Below are positions 1 through 9,894 of a stretch of 64,000 nucleotides of DNA, in pieces; positions within the stretch are counted from its first letter, which is position 1; every line of letters starts with the position of its first letter. This stretch comes from NIOZ-UU13 sp964653075 (GTDB taxonomy: Bacteria; Planctomycetota; Phycisphaerae; Sedimentisphaerales; Anaerobacaceae): the NCBI GenBank assembly GCA_964653075.1, contig CAZZAX010000001.1, positions 62,001-126,000 on the forward strand, written 5' to 3'. The notes below the pieces were generated by a model, which did not search any database, was not told the origin of the DNA, and worked only from the letters and a program-made list of their open reading frames with translations. The position numbers and the translations under genes are program-made.

Positions 1-3000
1 CTCCTGCTGTTTTTAAGATATCAAAGCTTTCCAATACCACTTTGTCCTGAAGTTTGATATTAAAGACACGACGACCTTTTTTGTCTTCCGGCAGAGCTTT
101 GAATCCAAGGCGGACAGTGTACATTGCAGCTTTTTGTCCGGCAGCATCATCAATCAGCGGTACTTCACAGCGTATCATCCCCTGACAGCCGGATGTGAAC
201 AGCCAGGGCTTGTCAGTACCAGCTATGTTAACGCCTTTGAAGTCGCGACAGAAATATCCCATCCCTGGTAAAGTCTTATCATGGAGATCAAACTTAACGC
301 CATAATTGGGAAAGTGATTATAGGAACCGGTTTTCGGATTCGGATAACCGAACCATACAATTCCCCTGTCATCCTTCATATCTGCGGAGGCGCCGAAATT
401 AACCGCAAAACGCTTAACAGGATTCAGCTTGCCGGGTGTAACATAGACCGCCCATGGCTGAACTCTGTTTGGTTTGCGTTTCATAGCCAATGAGCAGCGG
501 ACCGGATATGAGCATGTACAGCCCGCTGCTGCCTCCTGGGAAAGCAATAGGCCGCCTGCCGGTATAACACTAATGGCGCAGCCTGGGCGATAGGCACCGA
601 AGATAGTGACCCCGTCGTCTCTCTCCAGGTCATAAAACGCCGTGCAGGCCGAGCGATAGAAAAGCCCCTTCGCTGAAGCAGCCGTGATGCCGCAGGTGTG
701 GCCGGGTCGTAAAAACTCCCAGGGAACTCGCTCACCGGTTATTGGATGGTCGCGCATAACAATCTCACCAGTTTGAAGTTCACAGGCGCGCGGCTCCAGA
801 ATAATTTTATCTGCGACAATAACCGGCCTCGTGCGGTAATTAAGGGCACGGGACCAAATCATATCGCCATCCCCGGCGGACAACGCCGTTATACGCCGCC
901 ATTTCATACCGCCTTCTCTGAATCTCCACGCATCGTGGTTGCCGTGATTGCCGAAGAATAAAAGCAATCCACTGCTGTAGGCTGCTCCCATTTTATCGCC
1001 GCAGCACCCCGTCAAATCGACCGGTCGCCTCCAGATCAACTCTCCTGTTACAGCATCGAGGGCAAAAACATTCCTTACGTCGGCATCATCATAAGTCAAG
1101 CTCCCTTCGGGAAACTCCTCCCTGAACAGCTCGGCTTCCAGAGAGCTAATCAGATATTCAACCTGACCTTTTTGCCGGTAAGATTTGTCCTCCTTCAACT
1201 TCTCGGCCAAAAACTTTTTCTTTTCCCTTAGCTCTTCAAGAACTCCTGCTCTTTCTTTATATGTACCCTCTTTTATTAGTTTTCGCCTTCTCTTCAGGGC
1301 TCGTTTTCTTTGCCCATCTGATATTCCGCTGTCGGCGTAAAAGATTTTACCATCTCCGAGCGCGATCGTTATATTAGCAATCTTTTTCCCGCCGCGCTTC
1401 CAAAGCAACTCGCCCGTCTCCGTGTCCATGGCGAATATTTTGTCACTCGTCATTAAATTATTTGTCACAGCATTCGTCTGGAGAAATTCCCCTCCTCGTG
1501 CAAAAGATGTCATAGTGCGATACAGAATCCCATACCTTTGGGCAGCCATCCGCAATTCATACGGTTCAGCATACAGGTTTCTGGCGTACTTATACGAATC
1601 CCTGTGCTCCTCGGGGACATCCTCAATATTCTTCCATTTCCCATTTTCCACGAAACGCTTCAAAACAGCACCATAATCTTCATCCATGGCTGTGGCACTC
1701 GAGCCGTAGAGAATATTACCGATAACCGATATATAACCCCATCGGCGAGGTGACCCATCAGAAGTGGAAGGAATTGTATATTCACGCATTGTCCGTCCCG
1801 TCACCGGATCCAAGCGATAGCATTTATCACCAGAAGCAATATAAAGACCGTTTTCAGTTAAGACCAGATTCCCACAATCGGCTTTGATTTTCACGCGTAC
1901 CGCTCCCGGAATCTCCCTTTTCCATAGCAAAGTTCCATTGAACGCATCAACAGCCATGATTAGCTCTTCACCCTGCATAAATAGCCGCCCGTCCATTGAG
2001 ACCGGACTTTGTGCGCATGCGTGCCGCTCGATCATTCCCTGAGGGCCCGGCTCTCCATACCAGAGAACTCCCAAAGGACCATATACCAATTCATCGCCTG
2101 AGCAGGCTGTGTTTTGTGGATCACAGTATTGCTGCTTCCAGGCACCGGCGCCCTCCAGAGGTCCCCGAACATATTTTCTCCAGACAACCTGCCCTTCGCG
2201 ATGAAAGCTCAGGCACGCCGTTCCTCCCCAGGGACGAAGAATACGCCGCCCCTCTTCAGCCGTACCGGCTGTACTGCCAGTTATAAGCATCCCATCGGAG
2301 ACAATCAGGTTGGCAAAATAGTCCGGTAGAGACGTTATATCCCAAGGCTCAACAACAATTCGCTTTCCTAACAAGCCGGCGGCTTCGAGATTTTTCCGGG
2401 CTGCATATAATTTTTCGGGATCTTTTTCCAAACCGACAATCTTTAGTTCTGTTCTTTTGGCCAATTCATAAGCGAGCCGTCCCTGATCACAGTCCAGAAA
2501 TAAAGCGTATCCCTTCTTTATGCCGCTTTCAGATAAGATTTTTTCCGCGGCTGCCTTGTATGTTTCTGTAAGTGAATCGTTAGGAAAAGGGTCAGCCTTT
2601 ATTTCCCATTTGATTTCTTTAACCGCATCAGTTTCTGTCTCGCTGAAACAGTAAATGGGACCTTTGTCGCTGCTTACAATCAGACGACCGCCGGATGCAG
2701 CCAATCCGACCGCAGCACCATTGATATCATTCTTCCACATTTCCCTGCCGGTTTTTGAGTCAATACCAATGACAAATCCTTCACCACCAGCGAAAACAAC
2801 ATTACCGGCCAATATTATCGAACGAAGCCCCCTTCTCGAATAGTGCCACTCATAGCTTGAATTTTTTAACCGCTTTTCTTCTGCCGCCATAGAAGCGTCT
2901 TTGCGGGTAAGCTCATCAATTCGCCTTTTTATTTTTTCACCAGCCTTATCATTGGCTGATTCAAGCTGACTCTTCAAGCTTGACAATTGTATTGCCAGTT

Positions 3001-4108
3001 TTTTGCGTTCACTTGCCAGTCCGTTGGCTTCTCTTACAGCTTTGATATATCTTGGCCGGTTAATAGCATAAATCCGATCTTTGGCTAATACATATGATAC
3101 CTCACGGGTAAGAACCATATCAATTCCAGGAAACCAGGCAAAAGCCTCTCCTTCCCGCCTTCCTGTTTTCGCATCGTAGGTGACTTTGTGAGGTCTGCCG
3201 GAATAATCATCTCCGGATATAAGCTTGTCACTATCTATCAGCGCCCAGGTTCCTCCACGCTTTCCGCCGGGAGAAGCACAGAACAGGAATTTTCCCGTTT
3301 TGCGATCAAAAGCAGCCGGCATAGACCGGCCGGAAGGTACGTAAAGGATTTCCCGGGACGCTACCAGATAACCATGCGGCGATATCCCGCCGAATTCCAG
3401 CTCATGTGCACGGTCACCTATAGTATCGTTTTTCCAGACTTCAGAACCATCCCCTGCCCTGAGGGCACAAACGTATAAACCTTCGTATGGAAAAACACCC
3501 GCCGCGAAATAAACAATCCCCTCATCAGCCAGAACGCTTGTTCTAACCGGCCATAGAGATATCATTCTGCCATTGCCAATGACCTTTTCATCGCTGGGAC
3601 CGGCCCGGTATTTCCATATGAGCGAGCCATCCCCGGCATCAAGACAATATATATAACCATCATCTGAACCGACATAAATCCTGCCATTATAAAAAGTAGG
3701 AGCAAAACGAACCGGCCCCTGGGTAAAAAACTCCCAGCGTATCTTGCCTTTATTCGAATCAATTGAATAAACCTTGTTTGTAACACTGGAACCGAAATAA
3801 ACATTGTTATCAGTGATTACCACGTGATACGCATTGTCATTGTGCATTCTTGGCAGCTCTTCCGACGGCATCGGCCAGGCAGGCTTGGGTTGATGGGTGG
3901 GAATATATTTCCACTGCAGGAAAAGCCTCGGACCAACGGTTTCAGATGTAACACCGCTTCGTGTTATCTCAGACCGGTAAGTTACCCAATCTCTTGCGAT
4001 ACCAACGTCGCAAACAACAAACAAAGTAAGAAAAGCGAAAAAAACAATAAGAGTACGAAAACACACCAATTCACGCTCTTTATTTCTCGTTGCGTTTTGC
4101 TGTTTCAT
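1..4108 (-). CDS. Secreted PQQ-like beta-propeller protein with embedded methyltransferase-like domain (partial, C-terminus outside window)
   Basis: The minus-strand frame is open from an ATG at 4108, preceded by GAGGAG at an 8-base spacing, to the window edge, giving at least 1369 residues. Residues 1-39 look like a signal peptide. A first PQQ-like propeller (WVTYRSEITRSG, then blades such as GYIYCLDAGDGSLIW) is interrupted by a Lys/Glu-rich coiled coil at about 360-416. Residues about 515-640 resemble a class I SAM methyltransferase, but the glycine motif is eroded (LFLDCDQGRLA). More propeller blades follow (VDAFNGTLLWKREI), with a second coiled coil at about 933-996 and, near the edge, a malectin/jelly-roll-like segment. 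Members of this family are common in planctomycetes and their function is unknown. A bona fide quinoprotein dehydrogenase role is not supported, because no PQQ-site motifs were recognised. It is paralogous to the protein at 49550-53446, with modules in a different order. Confidence 0.85.
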   Translation of the reverse strand, partial: MKQQNATRNKERELVCFRTLIVFFAFLTLFVVCDVGIARDWVTYRSEITRSGVTSETVGPRLFLQWKYIPTHQPKPAWPMPSEELPRMHNDNAYHVVITDNNVYFGSSVTNKVYSIDSNKGKIRWEFFTQGPVRFAPTFYNGRIYVGSDDGYIYCLDAGDGSLIWKYRAGPSDEKVIGNGRMISLWPVRTSVLADEGIVYFAAGVFPYEGLYVCALRAGDGSEVWKNDTIGDRAHELEFGGISPHGYLVASREILYVPSGRSMPAAFDRKTGKFLFCASPGGKRGGTWALIDSDKLISGDDYSGRPHKVTYDAKTGRREGEAFAWFPGIDMVLTREVSYVLAKDRIYAINRPRYIKAVREANGLASERKKLAIQLSSLKSQLESANDKAGEKIKRRIDELTRKDASMAAEEKRLKNSSYEWHYSRRGLRSIILAGNVVFAGGEGFVIGIDSKTGREMWKNDINGAAVGLAASGGRLIVSSDKGPIYCFSETETDAVKEIKWEIKADPFPNDSLTETYKAAAEKILSESGIKKGYALFLDCDQGRLAYELAKRTELKIVGLEKDPEKLYAARKNLEAAGLLGKRIVVEPWDITSLPDYFANLIVSDGMLITGSTAGTAEEGRRILRPWGGTACLSFHREGQVVWRKYVRGPLEGAGAWKQQYCDPQNTACSGDELVYGPLGVLWYGEPGPQGMIERHACAQSPVSMDGRLFMQGEELIMAVDAFNGTLLWKREIPGAVRVKIKADCGNLVLTENGLYIASGDKCYRLDPVTGRTMREYTIPSTSDGSPRRWGYISVIGNILYGSSATAMDEDYGAVLKRFVENGKWKNIEDVPEEHRDSYKYARNLYAEPYELRMAAQRYGILYRTMTSFARGGEFLQTNAVTNNLMTSDKIFAMDTETGELLWKRGGKKIANITIALGDGKIFYADSGISDGQRKRALKRRRKLIKEGTYKERAGVLEELREKKKFLAEKLKEDKSYRQKGQVEYLISSLEAELFREEFPEGSLTYDDADVRNVFALDAVTGELIWRRPVDLTGCCGDKMGAAYSSGLLLFFGNHGNHDAWRFREGGMKWRRITALSAGDGDMIWSRALNYRTRPVIVADKIILEPRACELQTGEIVMRDHPITGERVPWEFLRPGHTCGITAASAKGLFYRSACTAFYDLERDDGVTIFGAYRPGCAISVIPAGGLLLSQEAAAGCTCSYPVRCSLAMKRKPNRVQPWAVYVTPGKLNPVKRFAVNFGASADMKDDRGIVWFGYPNPKTGSYNHFPNYGVKFDLHDKTLPGMGYFCRDFKGVNIAGTDKPWLFTSGCQGMIRCEVPLIDDAAGQKAAMYTVRLGFKALPEDKKGRRVFNIKLQDKVVLESFDILKTAG

Positions 4109-4385
4109 TTGAATGTCTCCTCTTCGATTGATAATAGATGTTTGACATTTCATATCAAGTCAGTTCACCTGCGGTCTAGTTCAACCACATTATAAACAAA
4201 TCTGTTGTCCCAGTCCAGCAGATTTAGTGGTCAAATCATATATAGCTAAAGCAGTCGTTTCCATACTATACATGAAACTGTTTCCTTGCAAAACATACTA
4301 AATGCAATATACTTGTCCATAAGAATCGTATCTTGAAGGCTATTGTGGCAGTAATAAATTTAATACAGTTGTGAATGAGGAGTAA

Positions 4386-5519
4386 ATGATGAACAGCAAA
4401 GTAAAATTTACTATTTTTACAATCTTAATCCTGACACCAATGACAACGACTTTTGCATCAAGTAACAGAAAAAGTTTAATCACCAGGCTTATGGAACAGC
4501 CGGGTATTGTCGAGGCACAGTTTCTCTTCGATAAGGCACCTTTTCGATCATGCCATGCCTCAACAATAGCTGAGACACAGGACAACTTAATCTCGGCCTA
4601 TTTCGCAGGTACTGACGAAGGTAACAAAGATGTCGGGATATGGATAAGCATTAAACCAAAAGACAGTTCCTCCTGGTCGGAGCCGGTAGAGGTTGCAAAC
4701 GGGATTCAATTCAGCCGGCTTCCCACAAAAGAACAAGAGCGACATCCCTGCTGGAATCCCGTGCTGTATCAGGCCGACAATGGACAGCTACTTTTGTTCT
4801 ACAAGGTCGGGCCTACTCCGGCAAGCTGGTGGGGGATGTTGATTGTATCGAACAACCAGGGCAAAACATGGTCCGAACCGAGGCGTCTGCCCGAAGGTAT
4901 CATCGGACCGGTAAGGGCCAAACCAATCAAACTCCCTGATGAAACGCTGCTTTGCGGGTCGAGCACGGAAGACAAAGGATGGCGAGCGCATATGGAAATA
5001 ACTCCGGACCTCGGCAAAACATGGAGCAGAACAAAAGCTCTTAACGACGGCAAGGAGTTTCCCGTTATTCAGCCCACCATCCTTACTTATCCGGATGGAA
5101 AGCTCCAGATTCTTTGCCGCAGTCGCGGAAACCTGCGTCAATCGTGGTCAACCGATGGAGGAAAAACATGGAGCCCATTGGTACTATCGATACTGCCCAA
5201 CCCTAGCGCCGGTATCGATGCTGTTACTTTGGAAGATGGGCGGCAACTGCTCGTATATAACCACTCTACAAGAGGAAGGGAAAAATTGAATGTGGCTGTC
5301 TCAACTGATGGTAAGAACTGGAAGGCGGCACTGAAACTGGAGGACAATATCACTATTGGTGGAAAAAGGGCCTACGGCGCCTACCCTGCAGCAATCCAGG
5401 CCTCTGACGGCCTCGTTCATATTACCTACACGTGGAGGCGCGAAAAGATAAACTACGTGGTCATTGATCCGAGCAGGCTGGTATTAAGTAATATTCGTAA
5501 CGGAAAGTGGCCTGAGTAG
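4386..5519 (+). CDS. Exported BNR-repeat / sialidase-fold protein
   Basis: This 377-residue protein has an N-terminal signal peptide (about residues 1-25) and a six-bladed propeller signature of four Asp boxes: SNNQGKTW (155), TPDLGKTW (206), STDGGKTW (255) and STDGKNW (306). It belongs to the broad sialidase superfamily (BNR_2 type). Many members in polysaccharide-degrading bacteria are not true sialidases, and I cannot assign the arginine triad, so the substrate is unknown. A GAGGAG sequence lies just upstream of tandem ATGs at 4386 and 4389. It is divergent from the giant propeller gene and co-oriented with the GH9 gene 115 bases downstream, which suggests a shared glycan-degradation role. 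Confidence 0.82.
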   Translation: MMNSKVKFTIFTILILTPMTTTFASSNRKSLITRLMEQPGIVEAQFLFDKAPFRSCHASTIAETQDNLISAYFAGTDEGNKDVGIWISIKPKDSSSWSEPVEVANGIQFSRLPTKEQERHPCWNPVLYQADNGQLLLFYKVGPTPASWWGMLIVSNNQGKTWSEPRRLPEGIIGPVRAKPIKLPDETLLCGSSTEDKGWRAHMEITPDLGKTWSRTKALNDGKEFPVIQPTILTYPDGKLQILCRSRGNLRQSWSTDGGKTWSPLVLSILPNPSAGIDAVTLEDGRQLLVYNHSTRGREKLNVAVSTDGKNWKAALKLEDNITIGGKRAYGAYPAAIQASDGLVHITYTWRREKINYVVIDPSRLVLSNIRNGKWPE

Positions 5520-5634
5520 GAAGTGCTCAGCGAAATATTATCTGCTCGTAGATTAGAAGTCCACTATATGTCAGATTGCTACACTGAATGCACTTTATAT
5601 ATAATTACAGCTCAATAGTTATCCGGTATAACCT

Positions 5635-7851
5635 ATGAAGACATTTATGAATCTATTACTTTCCACAAGACTTACATTAGCTCTTACAATTATTTTCCAC
5701 TTCACTATTATCTCATTTATCTCGCCATCTAAGGTGAAAGCAGAATCAGAAAAAATGAATATCGCACCTAATCATTCATTTGAAAATGATTTAACAAAAA
5801 TCAAAACGAATCTTTGTAACTTCGGCGGCTGGTTCCCGATAGGTGTCGTAACGGAAGACGGCAGCAGTGAAATAAGAATTGTAGAAGATATCGCTCGTAC
5901 GGGAACAAAATCGCTGCGAGTAACGCCTAATTCCAGTATTTTGAAAGGAACGATATATTATAGTCAATACAATGGCGGCGAGGAGGTCAGAAAGAACATC
6001 ACAAATGTGGGCCTCAGCGGCGCAAGAACAATTGCCTTGCGTTTAGACCAGGATATATTTTCCTGTGATGCATTTGTTTGGGTAAGGAAAGCACCTGATC
6101 AAGCTATCACTCTGAAGGCAACCTGGTACACCCGCCGAAACCGCATTCCATTCATTAAGATAGCCGAACAAACGGTCAGCCAGCCGGTTGAAAGTGAAAA
6201 CGGCTGGTACAAATATTCTCTGCATGCTGTACGTTGCCACACTGCCCGGCAGGTTCAAATTGCCGTCGTAACCAAGGACGCTAAACCATTTTATATCGAT
6301 GATACAGAAATCTATCTCAACCGTAATCCACATGTAGATATATTAGTTGACCAGCTTGGCTATGAAAAAAAATCAAATGCAAAGGGCATTATACTTCAAT
6401 CTTCGACGTCTTTACGTCAACCTCCAAGCTCGTTTTCACTAATAAATCTTGAAAATTCTACAAAAGCATTTACCGGAAAGTGGAAAGAGCCTGGCTATTT
6501 CCGCCAATGGGATTTGTATCACTGGGAAGGAGATTTCTCTGTCTTTCATACGCCCGGCCGTTATGTTGTTGAAACTGTAATTAACAGAACAACTTATTAT
6601 TCTCCGCCTTTTGAAATTCGTAACAATCTATTGATTTCAAAAACAAGTGAAACAGCTTATCGATTCTTTTATTATCAGCGATGCGGTATGTCCATTCCTT
6701 CTTTCCATGGGGCTTGCCACCTCGATGATGCCCGGATGCCTGACGGCAGTCATAAAGACTTAGCAGGAGGCTGGCACGATGCAGGTGATTATAACAAATA
6801 TAACGGCTATACACCCGAATCTGTTTACGCTCTGGCTTTTGCTTACGATAATCGAAGAGATTTTTTTAACCAATTCGATCGAGATACAAACGGCCAGGCG
6901 GATATCTTAGACGAAGCTGTCTGGGGTGCTGAGTTCTTGGAGAAATGTATTAATCCCGAAACTCTGGATATGATAGCAACAATCAGCTCCGGCTATGGCT
7001 ATTGGGGTAGGCCGGATAAAGAAACTGACAATTTACCCAAGACCGGAGACGAACGCCCAGTACGTGATAACATGGTAAATGCTTCTGCCTGTATACCCGG
7101 ATTCGCACTGCTGGGAAAATATATACCCAAACACCTCGCTATGGCAAAACGTCTTTACCAAAAACACGGTGGTAATATGCCGGCAATCCTGGCTCTCTAT
7201 AACGCAACCCAAAAGCAGGTATATCGTGATGCAGCAATGAAACGCGCACAAATGCTGCTTTCAAACGAAAAAACAAAAACAACAGGCTTTCGTGAGTTAG
7301 CCCAGCACGCGATTTCTTTTCCAAAAGACAAGCTGGTCCCTAAAATAAAATCAATTGCTAAAATGCGATTAGAAGAACTAAGGATTATCTGCAACAATCC
7401 CTTCAAAATCACGAGACGCAGGGACGATGACGGCAGTCTAATATTCTTTTTTCATTATCGAGATGTTAATAATTGGTATGTCGGCGAGAGTCGTGAACTT
7501 TTGGATACTGCTTACGAGGGCATTTTGCTGGAAAAACTTGGATTTACAGAAGGCCGCATAATTGCGGAAAACCAGGTACACTGGATTCTGGGCAGAAATC
7601 CTTATGGCGTCTCCACAATGGAAGGCGTCGGGAGCATCTTTGTCCCTCAGTATCATCATCGGTATAACGCTATCCCGGGCAACCCTCGTGGCGCTGTACC
7701 CGGCGCTATCGTCAACGGCATAACCAGAGCATGGCCCGACCATGATCGTCCATGGCTGGATATGCACCCGGAACCAAATGCGGATTACCAGGCCAACGAG
7801 CCCTGGCTGCCGCACAATAATCGTTGGCTGTTTCTTATTGCAATCTGGTGA
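5635..7851 (+). CDS. Glycoside hydrolase family 9 (cellulase-type) with N-terminal CBM-like and Ig-like domains
   Basis: This 738-residue secreted protein has a signal peptide of about 38 residues. Residues about 45-230 look like a jelly-roll carbohydrate-binding domain (NHSFENDL at the start, HVDILVDQLGY at the border). Residues about 230-330 match the CelD_N Ig-like domain that precedes GH9 enzymes (VDQLGYEKKSNAKGIIL). The catalytic (alpha/alpha)6 domain carries GGWHDAGDYNKY near residue 378 (nucleophile-activating Asp pair), WILGRNPYG, and the terminal DYQANEP with the predicted proton donor Glu722. GH9 enzymes are inverting beta-1,4-glucanases, and some are exo-glucosaminidases. The substrate here is not fixed by sequence. 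The Shine-Dalgarno before ATG 5635 is weak, so the start is less certain than the domain call. Confidence 0.9.
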   Translation: MKTFMNLLLSTRLTLALTIIFHFTIISFISPSKVKAESEKMNIAPNHSFENDLTKIKTNLCNFGGWFPIGVVTEDGSSEIRIVEDIARTGTKSLRVTPNSSILKGTIYYSQYNGGEEVRKNITNVGLSGARTIALRLDQDIFSCDAFVWVRKAPDQAITLKATWYTRRNRIPFIKIAEQTVSQPVESENGWYKYSLHAVRCHTARQVQIAVVTKDAKPFYIDDTEIYLNRNPHVDILVDQLGYEKKSNAKGIILQSSTSLRQPPSSFSLINLENSTKAFTGKWKEPGYFRQWDLYHWEGDFSVFHTPGRYVVETVINRTTYYSPPFEIRNNLLISKTSETAYRFFYYQRCGMSIPSFHGACHLDDARMPDGSHKDLAGGWHDAGDYNKYNGYTPESVYALAFAYDNRRDFFNQFDRDTNGQADILDEAVWGAEFLEKCINPETLDMIATISSGYGYWGRPDKETDNLPKTGDERPVRDNMVNASACIPGFALLGKYIPKHLAMAKRLYQKHGGNMPAILALYNATQKQVYRDAAMKRAQMLLSNEKTKTTGFRELAQHAISFPKDKLVPKIKSIAKMRLEELRIICNNPFKITRRRDDDGSLIFFFHYRDVNNWYVGESRELLDTAYEGILLEKLGFTEGRIIAENQVHWILGRNPYGVSTMEGVGSIFVPQYHHRYNAIPGNPRGAVPGAIVNGITRAWPDHDRPWLDMHPEPNADYQANEPWLPHNNRWLFLIAIW

Positions 7852-8055
7852 GTATTGTTATTTTCCAGTTGTCAACACTGTACTGTTTCTAATGTTTACC
7901 CCACTGTCCGGTGGGTATGAGAAGGAACAAAAATAAAAAGATTACATAAAATCATAAAAAAAACAAAACCGTAAAAAAAAGGTAACATTTAACCGGCATA
8001 ATCCCTTATACTAATATGCAATACAAATAATTACTATAAGTCTTGGAGGTTTAGC

Positions 8056-9813
8056 ATGTCCCGGAAACTCGTACTCATACTGGCTTTAACGTTGGCCGCT
8101 TTTATGTCGCACACCACAGCAGCGGGGCAAACCTTTCCCCCGGCAATCCAGTGGATTCCAGAAGATGCTGTGATTGTGCTGGAAGTAACCAGGCCGAAAG
8201 CACTGCTCGAAGTATTCACCAACGACAAAGCGGCCGCGGCTATAACGGCATTGCCACTATACAAACAACAGGCACCGAAACCTCAGTTCAAAGAATTTTT
8301 AAATATAATCAGCTTTATTGAAACCACGTTAGACACAGACTGGCGAACAGGGCTGGGGAAACTAACGGGAGCTGGTATTACACTTGCGGTGTGTCCTGAA
8401 GATACGGTGTTTTTGATTATCGACGCTGAGGATGAGCAAATGCTGGAACGGTTTCATGAGTTTTTCCTCAACGTTGCTCGATCCGAGGCCGAAAAAAAGG
8501 GCAAATTTAACATAGTAGCATCCAAAGAGTATGATGGTCTCACGGCATGGACATTCGATGGAAAAGAAGCACACACGATTATTGGTAAGCGGCTGGTCTT
8601 TGCCAACAATTCAGAGAGGCTTAAAAACATCCTGCAGTATCGTTCACAAACGAATAAAGCGAGCTTAGCATCAAATCCCGCGTACAGGACCGCAAAACGA
8701 ACTGTGAAAACTGATGCTATCGCTAAAGTCTTTGTAAATCTCAAACCCCTGATGGGTGTTCCACAAGTCGCTCAGATTTTCAAACAGCAGCACGAAAACC
8801 CTCTGGCGGCACTGGCTTTCGCGGGAATTTTAGAAGCAACACGCAATTCGAATTGGCTGGCATTGGGATTACACATTGAAGATAACACGTTGTTCTTTCG
8901 GGCATCCATTGACAGCAAGACAGTAGCTCCGAAAAGTCCCGCCGCCTTTGCCCTGCCCAAAAAGCCGGGCGGGGGTGTTTTTCCAAACCTGTCGGTGCCG
9001 CGTCGAATCGCCGCATTAAGTCTTTATCGTGACCTTCATCAATTCTACTCCGCCAAGGACGAACTCTTCCCCGAGCGTACATCAGGATTGATTTTCTTCG
9101 AGAACATGATGGGTATCTTCTTCAGCGGACGTGACCTCACCGAAGAAGTTCTGGCAGAAACCAAGCCTGAAATTCGCTTTGTCGTGGCCGAACAGGAGTA
9201 TGACCCAGCGATTGGCACACCGCAGATTAAGCTTCCAGCCTTTGCTGCCATCCTGCGGCTTCAGAACCCGAAGCAGTTCAATGAAGTAGCTGAGGAAGCG
9301 TGGCAGAAGGCCCTGGGCCTCATAAACTTCACTCGCGGCCAGCAGGCAATGCAGGGGCTGATTATAGACCGCCCTGTCCACAAAGGAACAACGTACTCAA
9401 TGGCTTATTTTTCCACATCCGGGATCGGCGACAAAAATAAATTGGACCAGCGATTTAATATTCGCCCTGCCCTGGCTATGCCGGGCGAATACCTGATTCT
9501 AAGTTCTACCGATGGTTTAACACGAGACCTTATCGATACCCTGAACCGAGAAATGCAGCATAAGGTCAAACCAATTGCCGAAACTCACAGCCTGGTGGAA
9601 ATCGACACAGCCCAGCTCACATCGATACTCAAAGAAAACCGTGATACGCTGGTACGCAACGACATGGTCAAAAAGGGAAACACGCAAGAACAAGCCGAAT
9701 CAGGGATCGATTTACTCATTACACTGGTAAAGTTAGTTGAACGCGCCAAGTTGGGCCTTGGCACACACGAAGGCCTAACAAAGGCGCGCCTGGAAATAAA
9801 GCTGAACTTATAG
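8056..9813 (+). CDS. Secreted protein of unknown function preceding DUF1800/DUF1501
   Basis: This 585-residue protein starts at an ATG with a good ribosome site (TTGGAGG). It has a clear signal peptide (residues 1-23, ending TTAAG) followed by a soluble alpha/beta protein. The phrase IQWIPEDAVIVLEVTRPKAL is typical of planctomycete exported proteins loosely related to DUF3352-type families, but I do not recognise a catalytic motif and assign no reaction. It lies 81 bases upstream of the DUF1800 gene in the same orientation, so the three genes 8056-12596 probably form one transcription unit. Confidence 0.75.
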   Translation: MSRKLVLILALTLAAFMSHTTAAGQTFPPAIQWIPEDAVIVLEVTRPKALLEVFTNDKAAAAITALPLYKQQAPKPQFKEFLNIISFIETTLDTDWRTGLGKLTGAGITLAVCPEDTVFLIIDAEDEQMLERFHEFFLNVARSEAEKKGKFNIVASKEYDGLTAWTFDGKEAHTIIGKRLVFANNSERLKNILQYRSQTNKASLASNPAYRTAKRTVKTDAIAKVFVNLKPLMGVPQVAQIFKQQHENPLAALAFAGILEATRNSNWLALGLHIEDNTLFFRASIDSKTVAPKSPAAFALPKKPGGGVFPNLSVPRRIAALSLYRDLHQFYSAKDELFPERTSGLIFFENMMGIFFSGRDLTEEVLAETKPEIRFVVAEQEYDPAIGTPQIKLPAFAAILRLQNPKQFNEVAEEAWQKALGLINFTRGQQAMQGLIIDRPVHKGTTYSMAYFSTSGIGDKNKLDQRFNIRPALAMPGEYLILSSTDGLTRDLIDTLNREMQHKVKPIAETHSLVEIDTAQLTSILKENRDTLVRNDMVKKGNTQEQAESGIDLLITLVKLVERAKLGLGTHEGLTKARLEIKLNL

Positions 9814-9894
9814 TACCCTCGGATATGTTTATAATCCAACCAAGGATTCAAGATGCATAGCATGTTGGTTGTCAGTATATAAAAGGAGTTACTC

